A stretch of DNA of 64,000 nt, taken from the NCBI RefSeq assembly GCF_014138265.1, contig NZ_JACGXL010000002.1, positions 372,001-436,000 on the forward strand. Reading direction: 5' to 3'. Positions within the stretch are counted from its first letter, which is position 1. Each line of letters opens with the position of its first letter. The notes below the pieces were generated by a model. That model ran no database searches. It was not told where the DNA came from and saw nothing but the letters and a program-made list of their open reading frames with translations. Positions 17,750 through 27,751 of the stretch are shown in pieces. The translations under genes and the position numbers were made by a program. The DNA comes from Dokdonella fugitiva (lineage in GTDB: Bacteria; Pseudomonadota; Gammaproteobacteria; Xanthomonadales; Rhodanobacteraceae).

Positions 17750-20700
17750 TCAGTCGAAGCCGTCGGCGAAGATCGCGTCGCCGTTGCCGACGCGCATCGT
17801 CACCGGCACGACGACGGTCGCTGCCGGCGCCGCTGCGGACGCGAGGCAGATCGAGCCGCCGTGGACGCCGTCGGCCGTGCCGCCGGCGTCGAACATCGCC
17901 TGCAGAGGCAGCATCGCGTCGGCTTCGATGTGGCCGGCCGCGGGCGCGAGCGCGAGCCAGCCGACCGGCGCCGCGGTCGCACCGCACGGGTCGCTCGCGA
18001 GCGTGTCGAGTTCGAGGATCAGGTGGACCCAGTCGAAACCGACTTCGGGATACGCGAGCGGTTCGTCGATGCCGCAGTCGTGCGCGGCCCAGTACGCGGG
18101 GGCGCTCTCGCCGTCGCTGTTGCCGCCCGGGTAGAACGTGTTGCCGCCGGCCATGCCCGACGGAACGTGGATCTCGGCGACGAGCACGCTGTCGCCGGCG
18201 ACGTGCAGCGGCGCGTCGAACGCGATGCTGATGCGCTGCAGGCTCGTGTCGGCGACGTCGATGGTCTTCTCGGCGAGCAACTCGAGGTTGGCGAACGTGA
18301 ACTCGCCGTGCAGCGCGTGCACGCGCACGGTGACCGGCTGCGATCCCGTCGTCGACATCGCCGAGTCGACCGCGAACGTCACGCCACGCACGACCATTTC
18401 CGTGGCCGGCACGCCGCGCGTGGCGAGGTCGAAGCGGCGCAGGTAGCGGTTGTCGAGCGAGTAGCCGGTCGGCGGATTGATGCAGGCGAAACTCGCGTTC
18501 TGCGTCGGCGCCGGGCTCGTCGTCTGCACGAGCGGCACCGGCGAAAGCACCGCGGGATCACCGCCCACGCGCGCGCTCCAGTCGGTCGCGGCCGCGCCGG
18601 TGTTGAGCAGGTCGAGCGCGAGCGACGTCGTCTGCCCGGCGGCTACCTCGCCGAGCGGCGCCGCGGGATCGGTGCCGAGGCAGGCCTGCAGCGCACGCAG
18701 GTCGATGTCGGCCGGCGTTTCGCCGCCGGCGGCGACACTGAAATCCTGCGTGACCGGGCGATGGCCGACCGCGTCGACGGTGAGCGCGAACGGACCGTGG
18801 GTGGCGTCGACCCAGTAGCGGTACGCGCCGTCGGCGCCGCTCGTCGTCGTCGAACTCTCGCCGGTGGCGGCGTGGATCGTGATCGTCGCGCCGGCGAGCG
18901 CCAGGGGATGCGCGTCGCAGGCGCCGAGGCTGCGCACCACGCCGACCAGCGCGCCGTAGCTCGCCGGTGCGGTCACCGTCATGGTCGCTTCGACGTCGCC
19001 GAACGGCCAAGCGTACGGTGTGTCCTCGGCGATGCGGATCGGCACGCGGTAGGTGCCCGGCTGCGCGACGTCGCGCGCGTCGAACGCGACGTCGAGCGTG
19101 CGGCTCGCGCCGGCGGCGAGCGTGCCGTGGTCGGGCGCGACGTCGAGCAGCGTGCTCGCGTTGATCGATTCCAACAGGTGCACCTGGTCGACGACGACCG
19201 AGCCCCACGGCGGCGTGCCCGTGTAGTGGAAGCGCACGCGCACGTCCGGCGCGCCGGTGAATGCACTGAGATCGAGTTCGATCAGCGCACCCGGACCGCT
19301 GCCGTTGTTCTCGTGCGTCTCGCTGTCCACGGTCGTCCACGTCGTGCCGCCGTCGGCGGAGGCGTCGACGTCGAGGCGCGGCGCGTTGTCGGCGCCTTCG
19401 AACAGCGACAGGAAGAAGCCGACCGACGCGGTATGGCTGGTCGACAGATCGAGCGGCGGCGACACCAGTGCCGTGTCCGACGCGTCGCCGCCCCAGCACG
19501 GGTAGAGGTCGACCATCGCCGCGCGGCCGTCGCCGCCCGCGGTGTTCGCCGCGTGCGCCGGATCGAGCGCGCTCCATGCGCAGCCCGCACCGACGTTGAC
19601 CACGCTCCAGCCGTCGGGCGGGAACGTCGCGCCTTCGAAGTGTTCCTCGATCGCGACGCCCTCGAGGCCGAACTGCAGCGGCGCCGTGCCGCTGTTGTCG
19701 AGCGTGAGCGACGTGTGCGCGGTCGCGCCGAGTTCGACGCTCGCCGCGGGTGCCGCCGGATACAGGCGCAGCCGGCCGGCGGGCAGGGCGAGGTCCGCGC
19801 GCACGGTCGCGCCGGTGGCCACGTTTGCGGCTTGCGCCGCATCGCCGTAGCCCGCGGGCTGGCGTCCGCGCGTCGCCGTCACGAGCGGCGCGCCGCTCGG
19901 CGCGTACGCCGCATAGAAACCTTCGCCGACGCCGGGATCGGCGCTGCGCGCGGTCGTGACCGCGATGCCGCCGGCGACGCGCACTTCGGCGCCGTCGAGA
20001 CCGATGCCGGTGTTCGCGTCGCGGACGTGGCCGACGACGAGGCCGCCGCTCGCGGGCGCCGTGCACGCGCCGCGCACGCTCACGTCGTCGATCGCCCACG
20101 GTCCGCCGACGCGCGGATCACCGTCGCTGCTGCCGTCGTCGGCGTGGAAGCGCAGGCGCGCGCCATTCGCCGCCGCGGCCGACAGCGCGACCGTCTCGTC
20201 GGTCCAGCCGCCGAGTTCGTACGCCGATCTCGGCGCACCGAGCGCATTCCACGTCGCGCCGCCATCGGTGCTCGCCTCGATGCGCGCGCGGCCGCCGGTG
20301 TCGACGTAGTAGCTGCGATAGCGCAGCACCGGGTTCGCGATCGCGAGGTTCAGCGCCGGCAACTGCAGGTAGTCGCTGCGACCGTCGTTGTCGAGGCCTT
20401 CGCCGGCACCGAGTTCGTCGCTCGCCGCGGCGATGCGCCCGTGCGCGGGAATCGGGAAGATCGAACCGCCGACGTCGGCGGCGTCGCCGAACAGCCAGCC
20501 GAGTCCCGCACTCGAACGGCTCCAGCCCGGCGGGGGCGCGCTGCCGTTACCCTCGAAATTCTCGCCGAGCAGGCTCGTCGCATACGCGTAGCCGGGTGCG
20601 TCGCATGCGACCGGATCGGCCGCGAGCGCGAAGTCCTGCTCCGCGCCGCTGGCGATCGACGCGAGCTCGCGCGACGTCGTGCGGTAGCCCGTGATGTCGC

Positions 20701-22786
20701 TCGTGACGTCGAAGCGGTAGGGACGTCCGTCCGGCAGGCGCACCGAGTAGCGGCCGCTGAGCGGATCGGTCCACACCGGGCCGTCGGGATAGCCGGAGAT
20801 CTCGATCTTCGCGTGCAGCGGCCAGCCGGTCGCCGCATCGACGGCGCGACCGCCGACCTTGATCATCGGCGCCGGCGCGAGCGCGACGTCGTGGCGCGTC
20901 GTCGCGTCCGCCTGCACGCGCACGCCGGCCTCGCTCGAAGGCAGGTAGCCGTACGCGGTCACGCGCACGGTGTAGCCGCTGCCCGCGTCGACCGGCAGGC
21001 GGCGCACGTAGCCGCCGTCGCTGCCGCTGGTCGCCTGGTACACGCGCACGTTCTCGTCGACGAACATTTCGATCGTCGCGCCGGCGATCGGCGCGCCCGC
21101 CGCGCTACCGACCTGGCCGCGGACGAAGCCCTGCGGTCCGCACGCGTGCGCGGCCGCTTCGACCGCGCGCGGCGCGTCGATCTCGCCCCAGCCGGTCGCG
21201 TAGTTCGGCAGGTTGCCGACACCCGGCGGCGGCGAGCCGCCGCTGGCGTAGTCGATCGGTCGCGCGGTCTGCATGACGATGCCGCCGAGCGTGGCATAGT
21301 CGCCGCGCAGGCATTCGCCCGCTTCGAGCATGAGCGCGACGAGCCCGCTGATGTGCGGCGCCGACATCGACGTACCGGTCATCGTCGCGTAGCCGTCGCT
21401 GCCGTCGATCGCCGAGAGGATGTCGACGCCGGGCGCGACGACCTGCGGCTTCATCGTCGGATAGCCGCGCGGGTCCGGATACGTCGGCAAGCCCTCGCTC
21501 GCCTCGAGCGCGGGCCCCCACAGCGAATGCGGTGCGTACGCACCGTCGTGATTGCCGGTCGAGCCGACCGCGAACGCGCTGCCGAGCGATGCGGGGCTCG
21601 TCACCGTCGACAGGCCGGGCGGCTCGGGCAGGCCGCAGTTGCCCGCATTGCCCGCGGCGAACACCGGGAACAGGCCGGCGGCGACCCACGCCTCGACGAT
21701 GTCGCGGTAGAAGTCGTCGGCGCTGCCGTCGCAGAGCGCGTAGCTGCCCCAGGAATTGTTGACGACCTGCGGGCGCAAGTCCGGGTTCGGCGCGCTGCCG
21801 TCGGTCTTCGTCGGCGCGAGCATGAACTCGCCGCACGCGGGCAACGCGAACTCGGCGCCCTTGATCGGCAGGCCGAGGCAGGCGATCCAGCGCGCGCCGG
21901 GTGCGACGCCCGTGCGATGGCGCAGGATCGGGTCGGCCGCGCCGTCGTCGCCGAGGACCGTACCGGTCACGTGCGTGCCGTGCCCTTCGCCCTGCGAGCC
22001 GTCGGGTTCGGTCGTCAGCAGCAGCGGTGCGTACCAGTTGTAGTCGTGCACGAAGCCGCCCGCGCCGAGATTGCCGCGGTACTGCCGCACGATCGCTTCG
22101 TGGCGGTAGAACACGCCGTCGTCGATGATGCCGACGGTGACGCCGTCGCCGGTGGTGCCGTCGTTCCAGACGTGGTCGGCACCGATCCAGGTGATGTTGT
22201 CGGTCGCGCCGCCGGCATCGACGGGCCGCGCCGCCGCGCGCACGGGCGGGTGCTCGGGCGCGACGAGTTCAGCCTTCGGCAGTTCGCGGATGCGCGCGAC
22301 GCCGGGCGCCTGCGCGACGCGTTGCAGGGTGGCGACGTCGCCCTGCTCGACGAGGATCGTGTTCTTGATCCAGTAGGCATGGAACGCGACGCCGCGCTCG
22401 CGCAACAGGCGCCGCACGCCGGCCTGGCTGCGCTCGGCGGTCTCGCGCAGGCGTTCGTGCACGTAGCGGCCGCGCGCGATCCAGTCGAGCGTACGCGCGG
22501 CGGAGAGGTCGGCGCGCTCGCGGAATTCGATCGCGAAGCCGCCGCGCTCGCCCGCGGCGAGGCGGCGCTGCAGCGCGGGTGCGATCTCGACCGCGGTCGT
22601 CGCCTGGCCACCCGCTGTGCCGGCGCTGCCGCGGACCTGTGCCGCGGGCGTGCGGACCTCGCCCGTCGACGCGAGCAGGCCGTTGCAGAAGACCAGCAGG
22701 GCGACGCCGAGCAGCGGCGACCAGAACCGGCCCGGCGCAAGCGGGCGGTGTCCGCGCGGCGTGCGCGCGTGTGCGACATCGTGCAT
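17750..22786 (-). CDS. Large secreted S8 subtilisin-like protease with multiple Ig/CNA-B-like domains
   Basis: A 1678-residue exported protein. After a signal-type helix (residues ~20-40) comes an inhibitory propeptide region, then the S8 domain. The catalytic set is intact: Asp ~222 in GIIDDGV, His ~269 in GHGTHV, Asn ~381 in AAGNAGN and Ser ~474 in GTSMSAPH. From ~560 on there are several carboxypeptidase-regulatory/CNA-B-like modules (GATIEMFVDE, GAEVRVAGG, GATITIHAATG), each with a beta-sandwich pattern, and adhesion-type domains between them. It ends GDAIFADGFD, a tail shared with the proteins at 46296 and 52654. A winged-helix/TPR regulator lies 169 bases upstream on the same strand. 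Confidence 0.9.
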   Translation of the reverse strand: MHDVAHARTPRGHRPLAPGRFWSPLLGVALLVFCNGLLASTGEVRTPAAQVRGSAGTAGGQATTAVEIAPALQRRLAAGERGGFAIEFRERADLSAARTLDWIARGRYVHERLRETAERSQAGVRRLLRERGVAFHAYWIKNTILVEQGDVATLQRVAQAPGVARIRELPKAELVAPEHPPVRAAARPVDAGGATDNITWIGADHVWNDGTTGDGVTVGIIDDGVFYRHEAIVRQYRGNLGAGGFVHDYNWYAPLLLTTEPDGSQGEGHGTHVTGTVLGDDGAADPILRHRTGVAPGARWIACLGLPIKGAEFALPACGEFMLAPTKTDGSAPNPDLRPQVVNNSWGSYALCDGSADDFYRDIVEAWVAAGLFPVFAAGNAGNCGLPEPPGLSTVTSPASLGSAFAVGSTGNHDGAYAPHSLWGPALEASEGLPTYPDPRGYPTMKPQVVAPGVDILSAIDGSDGYATMTGTSMSAPHISGLVALMLEAGECLRGDYATLGGIVMQTARPIDYASGGSPPPGVGNLPNYATGWGEIDAPRAVEAAAHACGPQGFVRGQVGSAAGAPIAGATIEMFVDENVRVYQATSGSDGGYVRRLPVDAGSGYTVRVTAYGYLPSSEAGVRVQADATTRHDVALAPAPMIKVGGRAVDAATGWPLHAKIEISGYPDGPVWTDPLSGRYSVRLPDGRPYRFDVTSDITGYRTTSRELASIASGAEQDFALAADPVACDAPGYAYATSLLGENFEGNGSAPPPGWSRSSAGLGWLFGDAADVGGSIFPIPAHGRIAAASDELGAGEGLDNDGRSDYLQLPALNLAIANPVLRYRSYYVDTGGRARIEASTDGGATWNALGAPRSAYELGGWTDETVALSAAAANGARLRFHADDGSSDGDPRVGGPWAIDDVSVRGACTAPASGGLVVGHVRDANTGIGLDGAEVRVAGGIAVTTARSADPGVGEGFYAAYAPSGAPLVTATRGRQPAGYGDAAQAANVATGATVRADLALPAGRLRLYPAAPAASVELGATAHTSLTLDNSGTAPLQFGLEGVAIEEHFEGATFPPDGWSVVNVGAGCAWSALDPAHAANTAGGDGRAAMVDLYPCWGGDASDTALVSPPLDLSTSHTASVGFFLSLFEGADNAPRLDVDASADGGTTWTTVDSETHENNGSGPGALIELDLSAFTGAPDVRVRFHYTGTPPWGSVVVDQVHLLESINASTLLDVAPDHGTLAAGASRTLDVAFDARDVAQPGTYRVPIRIAEDTPYAWPFGDVEATMTVTAPASYGALVGVVRSLGACDAHPLALAGATITIHAATGESSTTTSGADGAYRYWVDATHGPFALTVDAVGHRPVTQDFSVAAGGETPADIDLRALQACLGTDPAAPLGEVAAGQTTSLALDLLNTGAAATDWSARVGGDPAVLSPVPLVQTTSPAPTQNASFACINPPTGYSLDNRYLRRFDLATRGVPATEMVVRGVTFAVDSAMSTTGSQPVTVRVHALHGEFTFANLELLAEKTIDVADTSLQRISIAFDAPLHVAGDSVLVAEIHVPSGMAGGNTFYPGGNSDGESAPAYWAAHDCGIDEPLAYPEVGFDWVHLILELDTLASDPCGATAAPVGWLALAPAAGHIEADAMLPLQAMFDAGGTADGVHGGSICLASAAAPAATVVVPVTMRVGNGDAIFADGFD

Positions 22787-22955
22787 GGGAATCTCTCGTC
22801 GTTCTTCGGCGGCGGGCCCTGCGCGACGACGGCGGTTCGCCGTCGATCGTCGCGACGACCACGTCGCCGCAGGCTAGGCCAGCCCGCCCGCCGCGTGCAT
22901 TCGCGAATCCTTTGCGCGCCCTGTGCTGTCGCTGAATCGCAGCAACGACAATGCG

Positions 22956-25346
22956 TTAGCGCGCGGCGCCGCGCACCGGCTCGCGCGTGAGTTCGAGTGG
23001 GACGACGCGTTCGCCGGCGAGTCGGCGCGCGCGTTCGAGCGCGTTGTGCCACGGCTCGACCTGGGCGAGCGCGTGGTAGAGGCGCACCTGCAGCAACGCG
23101 GCGTCGTAGTCCTGTGCCGCCCAGCCCGCGATGCGCGCGGCGACGGGACCGGCGCGCGCGAGCTCGCCGCGCGCGAGCAATGCCTGCGTGTAGGCGATGC
23201 ACACGCGCAGCAGATCCTCGGGCACGCGCTGGCGTTCGGCCTGCGCGAGCGCGGCGGCGAAGTCGGCGTCGGCCTGCGCGGCCGCGTCGCTCGCCGCCGC
23301 GTGCTCGGCGCGAGCGAGCACGGCGTAGAGCGCGGCGACCGGCGCGCCGTCGCGTTCGGCCCAGCGCGCGAGCGCGGCGACGTCGCCCTGCGCGGTCGCC
23401 GCATCGCCACGCGCGATGCGCGCGCGCACGAGGGTAAGCCAGGCGCCCGCCTGTTCGCGCGGCGTCTCCGCCTGCCAGTCCGCCTTCAGCACTTCGCCGG
23501 CTTCGTTCGACGCGCGCGCCGCGTCGCCGTCGGCGAGCGCTTGGCGCGCGGCGATGATGCGCGCCGAGCCGAGCAGCGGCGCGTCGCCGGCGCGGATGGC
23601 GTCCTCGAGCACGCCGCGCAGCAGCGTGCGCGCTTCCTCGAGCCGGCCGTTCGCGGCGAGCACGTCGACGCGCGCGAGCGTCGCGTAGCGCTTCCATTGC
23701 GGATTCGGTTCGCGCTCGACCAGTTCGCGCAGGCGCGGCTCGCCCGCGAGCGCGGCGGCATCGTCGAGCAGGTAGAGCTTCGCGTAGGCGGCCGCCACGC
23801 GAGCGAACAGCTCGCTGGTGAGGTCGTGGAAATTGGCGAGCTGGCCGGCACCGCGCTCGAGCAGCGGCAGCGCCTCGGCGTAGCGGTCGCGGCGCGCTTC
23901 GAGGATGCCGAGGTTGGCGTCGATGCGCGCGAGGCCGAGGCGATCGCCGACGCTCTCGAGCACGACGCGCGCCTGCGCGAAGTCGGCGACCGCGTCGTCG
24001 AAGCGGAACAGCGCGCTGCGCGCGATCGCACGGCCGGTCAGCGCGCGGCCGAGCTCGGGCGACGGCGCGGCGTCGCCGAGCAGCGCGACGACGCTGCCGG
24101 CGATGCGCTCGACCGCGGCGTAGTCGTCGCGGCGCAGTGCGACGTTGCCGAGGCCGTTGAGCACGCGCGCGTGGAACAGCGGATCGTCGCCGGCCGATCC
24201 GGAATCGAGCAGCGCCTCGAACGTCGCCTGCGCGGCGTCGAGGCGGCCGCTGCGGAAATCGATGCCGGCTCGGCGGAAGCGCACGTCGGGACGCGCGCCC
24301 TGTTCGGCGTCGAGCGTGTCGAGCAGCGCGCGCGCGGTGTCCGGCTGGTCGGCGAGCATCGCCGCCTCGGCCTGCTGCAGCACGCCGTCGAGCGCCCGCT
24401 CGCGCGGTGAGCGGAGGTCGTCGTCGCGCGGCGGCGCGAGGCCGAGCTGCGCGGCGGTGCGATCGGCGGCGATGCGTGCGGCTTCGAGCAGTTCGCGCGC
24501 TTCGCCTTCGGCGAACAGCGCCGGCGAGCGTCCGCGCAGGCTCTGCACGCTCACGCGCCAGTAGCCGGCCGAGAGGGCAGCGCGCGCGCGCAGCACGATC
24601 GCCGCGGTCGACGCCTCGGTGATGTGCTGCAGTTGCGCGGCATCGGGCGCGTCGCCGCCGAGGTCGCGTGCGAGCGGGATCACGTTGTCGCTCGGCACCA
24701 TCGCCTGGCCCGCGCTGCGCAGCCGGTCGGCGATGAGGTCCATCGCGCCGAGCCGCGCCCAGCCGTACTTCGCGTCGGCGTCGACCGCGACCGGCAGCAG
24801 CAACGCGAGGTTCGCGTGCGCCAGCGGCGGCGGTACCGGCGTGCGTGACCACCACCAAGCGGCCGCGCCGACCGCGAGCAGCGCGACGACGATCGCGCCG
24901 ATCGCGTGGCGCGCGCGCCGGCTCGATGGAGTGGCCGCAGGCGTTGCATCGCGCGCCGTCGCTTCGGCCGCTTTCACGCTTCCGACCTCGCTCGCCGGCA
25001 GCACCGCCGGCGTGCCGGACGCTCGATCGGCGTCGATCGTTTCCACCGGCGCGACCCAGGCGTAGCCGAAGCGCGGCACGGTGCGGATCATGCGCCGCGC
25101 TTCGTCGGTGTCGCCGAGCGTGCGCCGCGCGCGCAGCATGACTTGGTCGAGCAAGTTGTCGCTGACCTCGCTGCGTCCCCACACCGCGGCCATGAGTTCG
25201 TCGCGGCCGACCGCACGCGCGCGGTGCTCGATCAGGTAGGCGATGCAGTCGAACGCCTTCGGCGGCAGCGCGAGCAGCTCGTCGCCGCGACGGAGTTCGC
25301 GTCGCGCGGGGTCGAGCCGGAAATCCTCGAAGCGGAACTGGTGCAA
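22956..25346 (-). CDS. CadC-type winged-helix regulator with membrane helix and TPR repeats (copy 1)
   Basis: About 796 residues. The N-terminal OmpR/PhoB-type DNA-binding domain (LPPKAFDCIAYLIEHRARAV, then RTVPRFGYAWV) is followed by a linker, one membrane helix (AIGAIVVALLAVGAAAWWW) and a periplasmic part. There an RLGAMDLIADRLRSAG segment precedes many TPR-like helices. The end contains RRLAGER. Paralogues are at 42780 and 53869. No ATG precedes the DNA-binding domain; the TTG at 25346 with a GGGAAG site gives a start matching its paralogues, but GTGs further upstream are possible. It may control the subtilase gene downstream. Confidence 0.82.
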   Translation of the reverse strand: MHQFRFEDFRLDPARRELRRGDELLALPPKAFDCIAYLIEHRARAVGRDELMAAVWGRSEVSDNLLDQVMLRARRTLGDTDEARRMIRTVPRFGYAWVAPVETIDADRASGTPAVLPASEVGSVKAAEATARDATPAATPSSRRARHAIGAIVVALLAVGAAAWWWSRTPVPPPLAHANLALLLPVAVDADAKYGWARLGAMDLIADRLRSAGQAMVPSDNVIPLARDLGGDAPDAAQLQHITEASTAAIVLRARAALSAGYWRVSVQSLRGRSPALFAEGEARELLEAARIAADRTAAQLGLAPPRDDDLRSPRERALDGVLQQAEAAMLADQPDTARALLDTLDAEQGARPDVRFRRAGIDFRSGRLDAAQATFEALLDSGSAGDDPLFHARVLNGLGNVALRRDDYAAVERIAGSVVALLGDAAPSPELGRALTGRAIARSALFRFDDAVADFAQARVVLESVGDRLGLARIDANLGILEARRDRYAEALPLLERGAGQLANFHDLTSELFARVAAAYAKLYLLDDAAALAGEPRLRELVEREPNPQWKRYATLARVDVLAANGRLEEARTLLRGVLEDAIRAGDAPLLGSARIIAARQALADGDAARASNEAGEVLKADWQAETPREQAGAWLTLVRARIARGDAATAQGDVAALARWAERDGAPVAALYAVLARAEHAAASDAAAQADADFAAALAQAERQRVPEDLLRVCIAYTQALLARGELARAGPVAARIAGWAAQDYDAALLQVRLYHALAQVEPWHNALERARRLAGERVVPLELTREPVRGAAR

Positions 25347-25477
25347 GCGTGGGGCTTCCCGGCGGACGTGCGCGACGCGGGCCTGTCGCACCCGCGTCCC
25401 AACGCTGGATGGTAGCCGCGAAGGGCTGCTTCGGCGCACTCGTGAGGACCTGACGGCGAGGATGCAGAATCAACACG

Positions 25478-25505
25478 TTGACAAGCAAATGCGAATCATT
25501 ATCAT
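25478..25505 (+). promoter_or_regulatory. hemP promoter with overlapping Fur box
   Basis: A -35 TTGACA (25478-25483) and a -10 TATCAT (25500-25505) are separated by 16 bases. A Fur-type operator at 25485-25503 covers the spacer and -10, matching the 19-base consensus GATAATGATAATCATTATC at 15 positions. Iron-bound Fur would block the promoter, so the downstream heme gene should be induced by iron starvation. Confidence 0.85.
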
Positions 25506-25528
25506 CTAGGTGTCCGTACACTGGAGCG

Positions 25529-25741
25529 ATGGCCATGTTCGATTCGACCGCTACCCCGCCGCTGTCCGCGAACCCGTCTGCTGGCGTCGCGCTGCGACGG
25601 CCGATGACCCCGCCGCCGCGCGCCGCGCGCGTGAGCAGCGGCAAGCTGCTCGACGGCGGGCGCGAGCTCGTCATCGAGCACGCGGGCCAGGAATACCACC
25701 TGCGCCTCACGCGCAACGACAAGCTGATCCTCACCAAGTAG
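25529..25741 (+). CDS. hemP: Hemin uptake protein HemP
   Basis: A 70-residue protein. The variable Pro/Ala-rich start is followed by the HemP signature: SGKLLDGGRELVIEHAGQEY and then LRLTRNDKLILTK at the very end. HemP is a small, Fur-controlled protein that in several proteobacteria promotes expression or function of the outer-membrane heme receptor. The ATG at 25529 has a GGAG site 7 bases upstream. The Fur box and promoter sit directly before it. No TonB-dependent receptor lies within this window. Confidence 0.9.
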   Translation: MAMFDSTATPPLSANPSAGVALRRPMTPPPRAARVSSGKLLDGGRELVIEHAGQEYHLRLTRNDKLILTK

Positions 25742-25996
25742 GCACCGCGCGTCCGATCGCGCATCGCGTGGCGATCGACGCGAGACGGGCCGCTGTGCGC
25801 GACCCGGCAGACTCCAACGTCGCCAGCCTGCACCGGTACGCCACGCCGGTTCTCCGCCAGCCGCCGTCACGACCACTGGACCCTGGAACCGCGTGCTGCA
25901 CCGCGGCGCATGCCGGCCCCGCGCCCGATGTCGCGGCGAATCGCGTGCGCCCGGTGTCTCGCCCGCGTCGATTCCGACCTTCGAGGAGGTTCCCCG
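25742..25996 (+). other. Gap between hemP and the next gene
   Basis: A 255-base GC-rich stretch. I see no convincing ORF, promoter or terminator, apart from the ribosome binding site (GAGGAGGT) at its end for the gene at 25997. Confidence 0.4.
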
Positions 25997-26635
25997 ATGC
26001 CCCTGCACGACGACGGCAACGACGGCGGGTTCCCGCCGCATTTCGACCCATCACCGCACTCGCCGCCGCAGGCACCGGCGCCGCGCGGCCTCGATCTCGC
26101 GCGCCTCGCCGACCTCCTGCCGAAACTCGGCACCGTGCTCTGGCTCGAGCGGCGCGCACCCGCGGCGGCCGTCGGTGGTGCGCCGCCGCGCGGCCTCGTC
26201 CTGCTCGATCATCCGGCGCTCGCGGTGCTCGCGCGCTGCAGCGACGTCACCGTGCGCGAGGCCGTCACGCCGAACGGTCCGCGCGAATGGCTCGCGTTCG
26301 CGGCCGCGGACGGCGAGGCGCGCGCGAAACTGTTCCTGTTGCCCGACAGCGACTACCTCGCCTGGGACGAGATGGCGGCACAGTGCCGCAGCGTGCCTGC
26401 CGGCGATGCGCCGACGCGCCGGAGCGCGCACGGAGCATTCCTGCGCCACGCGTTCGCGCGCCTCGCGGGCGGGTGGCGCGCACGCCTGCTCGCGTTCGAA
26501 CAGCGCCGCCGGCCGTGGTTGCACACGCTCGATGCGCATGCGCCGCTGCGCATCTCGCTGCTCGGACTCGAGCTCGCGCGCGCGATCGCACGCGACGAAG
26601 GCGCCGAACTCGTCTCGCCGCTGTACGCGGCCTGA
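25997..26635 (+). CDS. Conserved hypothetical protein linked to hemP, weakly HemS-like
   Basis: A 212-residue soluble protein without signal peptide. The start at 25997 has an excellent GAGGAGGT site. One segment, WLAFAAADGEARAKLFLLPDSD, split here as WLAFAAADGEARA and KLFLLPDSDYLAWDEM, resembles the repeated 'FFD-x-x-G-x-A-x-H-K-x-x-L-x-x-x-S-D' pattern of the HemS/HmuS heme-handling family, but the usual His is replaced. The gene follows hemP on the same strand, so a role in cytoplasmic heme handling is plausible. I cannot assign a family with confidence. Confidence 0.6.
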   Translation: MPLHDDGNDGGFPPHFDPSPHSPPQAPAPRGLDLARLADLLPKLGTVLWLERRAPAAAVGGAPPRGLVLLDHPALAVLARCSDVTVREAVTPNGPREWLAFAAADGEARAKLFLLPDSDYLAWDEMAAQCRSVPAGDAPTRRSAHGAFLRHAFARLAGGWRARLLAFEQRRRPWLHTLDAHAPLRISLLGLELARAIARDEGAELVSPLYAA

Positions 26636-26653
26636 TCCGGTCGACGCGCCGGC

Positions 26654-27658
26654 TCAGGCGCCGCGGTCGCAATGCAGCGCGCGCGTCGCGCGGCGGTCGC
26701 CCGCGGCGCGGCGCCCGACCAGGATGCCGAGCGCGATGATGCCGGCGACGACGAGCGCGGCACCGAGCGCGGCCCAGCCGTGCGGCACCGCCTCGCCGAG
26801 CCAGAGTACGCCGAGCCCGCTCGAGAACAGCAGCTCGGCGGCCTGCATCGCTTCGACCGCACCGAGCGCGGCGGGATCATCCTGCACCATCGCGGTTGCG
26901 CGGAAGAACAGGATCGTCGCGATTGTGCCGGTGAGCAGCGCGACGCCGGCGGCGAGCAGCACCTGCATCGGCGCCGGCGCGCCGGCGGCGTGGCCCGCGT
27001 AGGCGGCGACGAGCCACCAGAACGGCTGGCTCGCGAGCGTCATGCCGAACACGCGCTGGGTCGCGTCGAGCTGCTCGCCGGTGCGTTCCAGGTGCAGCAG
27101 GATCGCGCGATTGCCGAGCGGATAGAGGAACGCAGACAGCGCGACCGAAGCGAGCGCGAGCCAGGCGTCGCGATCGAGCCGACCGTGGAAATGCGCGCCT
27201 TGCATGAGCGCGACGCCGAGCACGATCACGCCGCCGAACGCGAGCGCGGCGAGCGGCAGGCGCGCGCGTTCGTCGCGATACAGCAGCGGCGCGAGCAGCA
27301 TGCCGGCGATCACGGTGAGCTGGAACGTACCCGCGACGAGCCACGCGGGCGCGAACGCCGCGGCCCAGGTCAGGCACACGCAGAACAGGCCGAAGCCGAC
27401 GCCGCTCCACGCGAGCCAGGCGAACGGGTGCGCGCGCAGCGCCGACCACACCGCGCCGAAGCCGCCTCGCCAGGCGAGCACGAGCGCGAGCATCGGCAAG
27501 GTGAGCAGGTAGCGCAGCGCCGCCGACCAGGCCCAATGGCCGCCTGCGGTCGCCATCGCGCGGTTGAGCACGTAGGTCGCGGTGAAGAACAGCGCTGCCG
27601 CGAGGCCGAGTGCGACTGCGGCGAGCGCCCGCGTTCGGTAGGGACGCAATGAAGGCAT
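26654..27658 (-). CDS. Multidrug-resistance efflux / EamA-like (DMT superfamily) transporter
   Basis: A 334-residue inner-membrane protein with about ten hydrophobic helices in two five-helix halves. It begins with a basic segment and AAVALGLAAALFFTATYVLNRAMA. The loop ILFFRATAMVQDDPAALGAVEAMQAAELLF and the last helices are typical of the multidrug-resistance efflux branch of the DMT superfamily. The substrate is unknown. It is convergent with the hemP-linked gene (18-base gap) and stands alone. Confidence 0.8.
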   Translation of the reverse strand: MPSLRPYRTRALAAVALGLAAALFFTATYVLNRAMATAGGHWAWSAALRYLLTLPMLALVLAWRGGFGAVWSALRAHPFAWLAWSGVGFGLFCVCLTWAAAFAPAWLVAGTFQLTVIAGMLLAPLLYRDERARLPLAALAFGGVIVLGVALMQGAHFHGRLDRDAWLALASVALSAFLYPLGNRAILLHLERTGEQLDATQRVFGMTLASQPFWWLVAAYAGHAAGAPAPMQVLLAAGVALLTGTIATILFFRATAMVQDDPAALGAVEAMQAAELLFSSGLGVLWLGEAVPHGWAALGAALVVAGIIALGILVGRRAAGDRRATRALHCDRGA

Positions 27659-27751
27659 GGTTCGGGTCGTGCAGGGTCCGAACGCGGCAGTCTATCCGGC
27701 CCCGACCGTGCCTGCCGCCGCGCCGTTGGACCGCACCGTCGTGCGCACGGC

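Noticed and set aside
17861-22990. A 1709-codon open frame on the plus strand opposite the subtilase
   Set aside because: It is Arg/Ala-rich with no domain motif and lies exactly antisense to a gene with an intact S8 triad. Long antisense frames are expected at this GC content.
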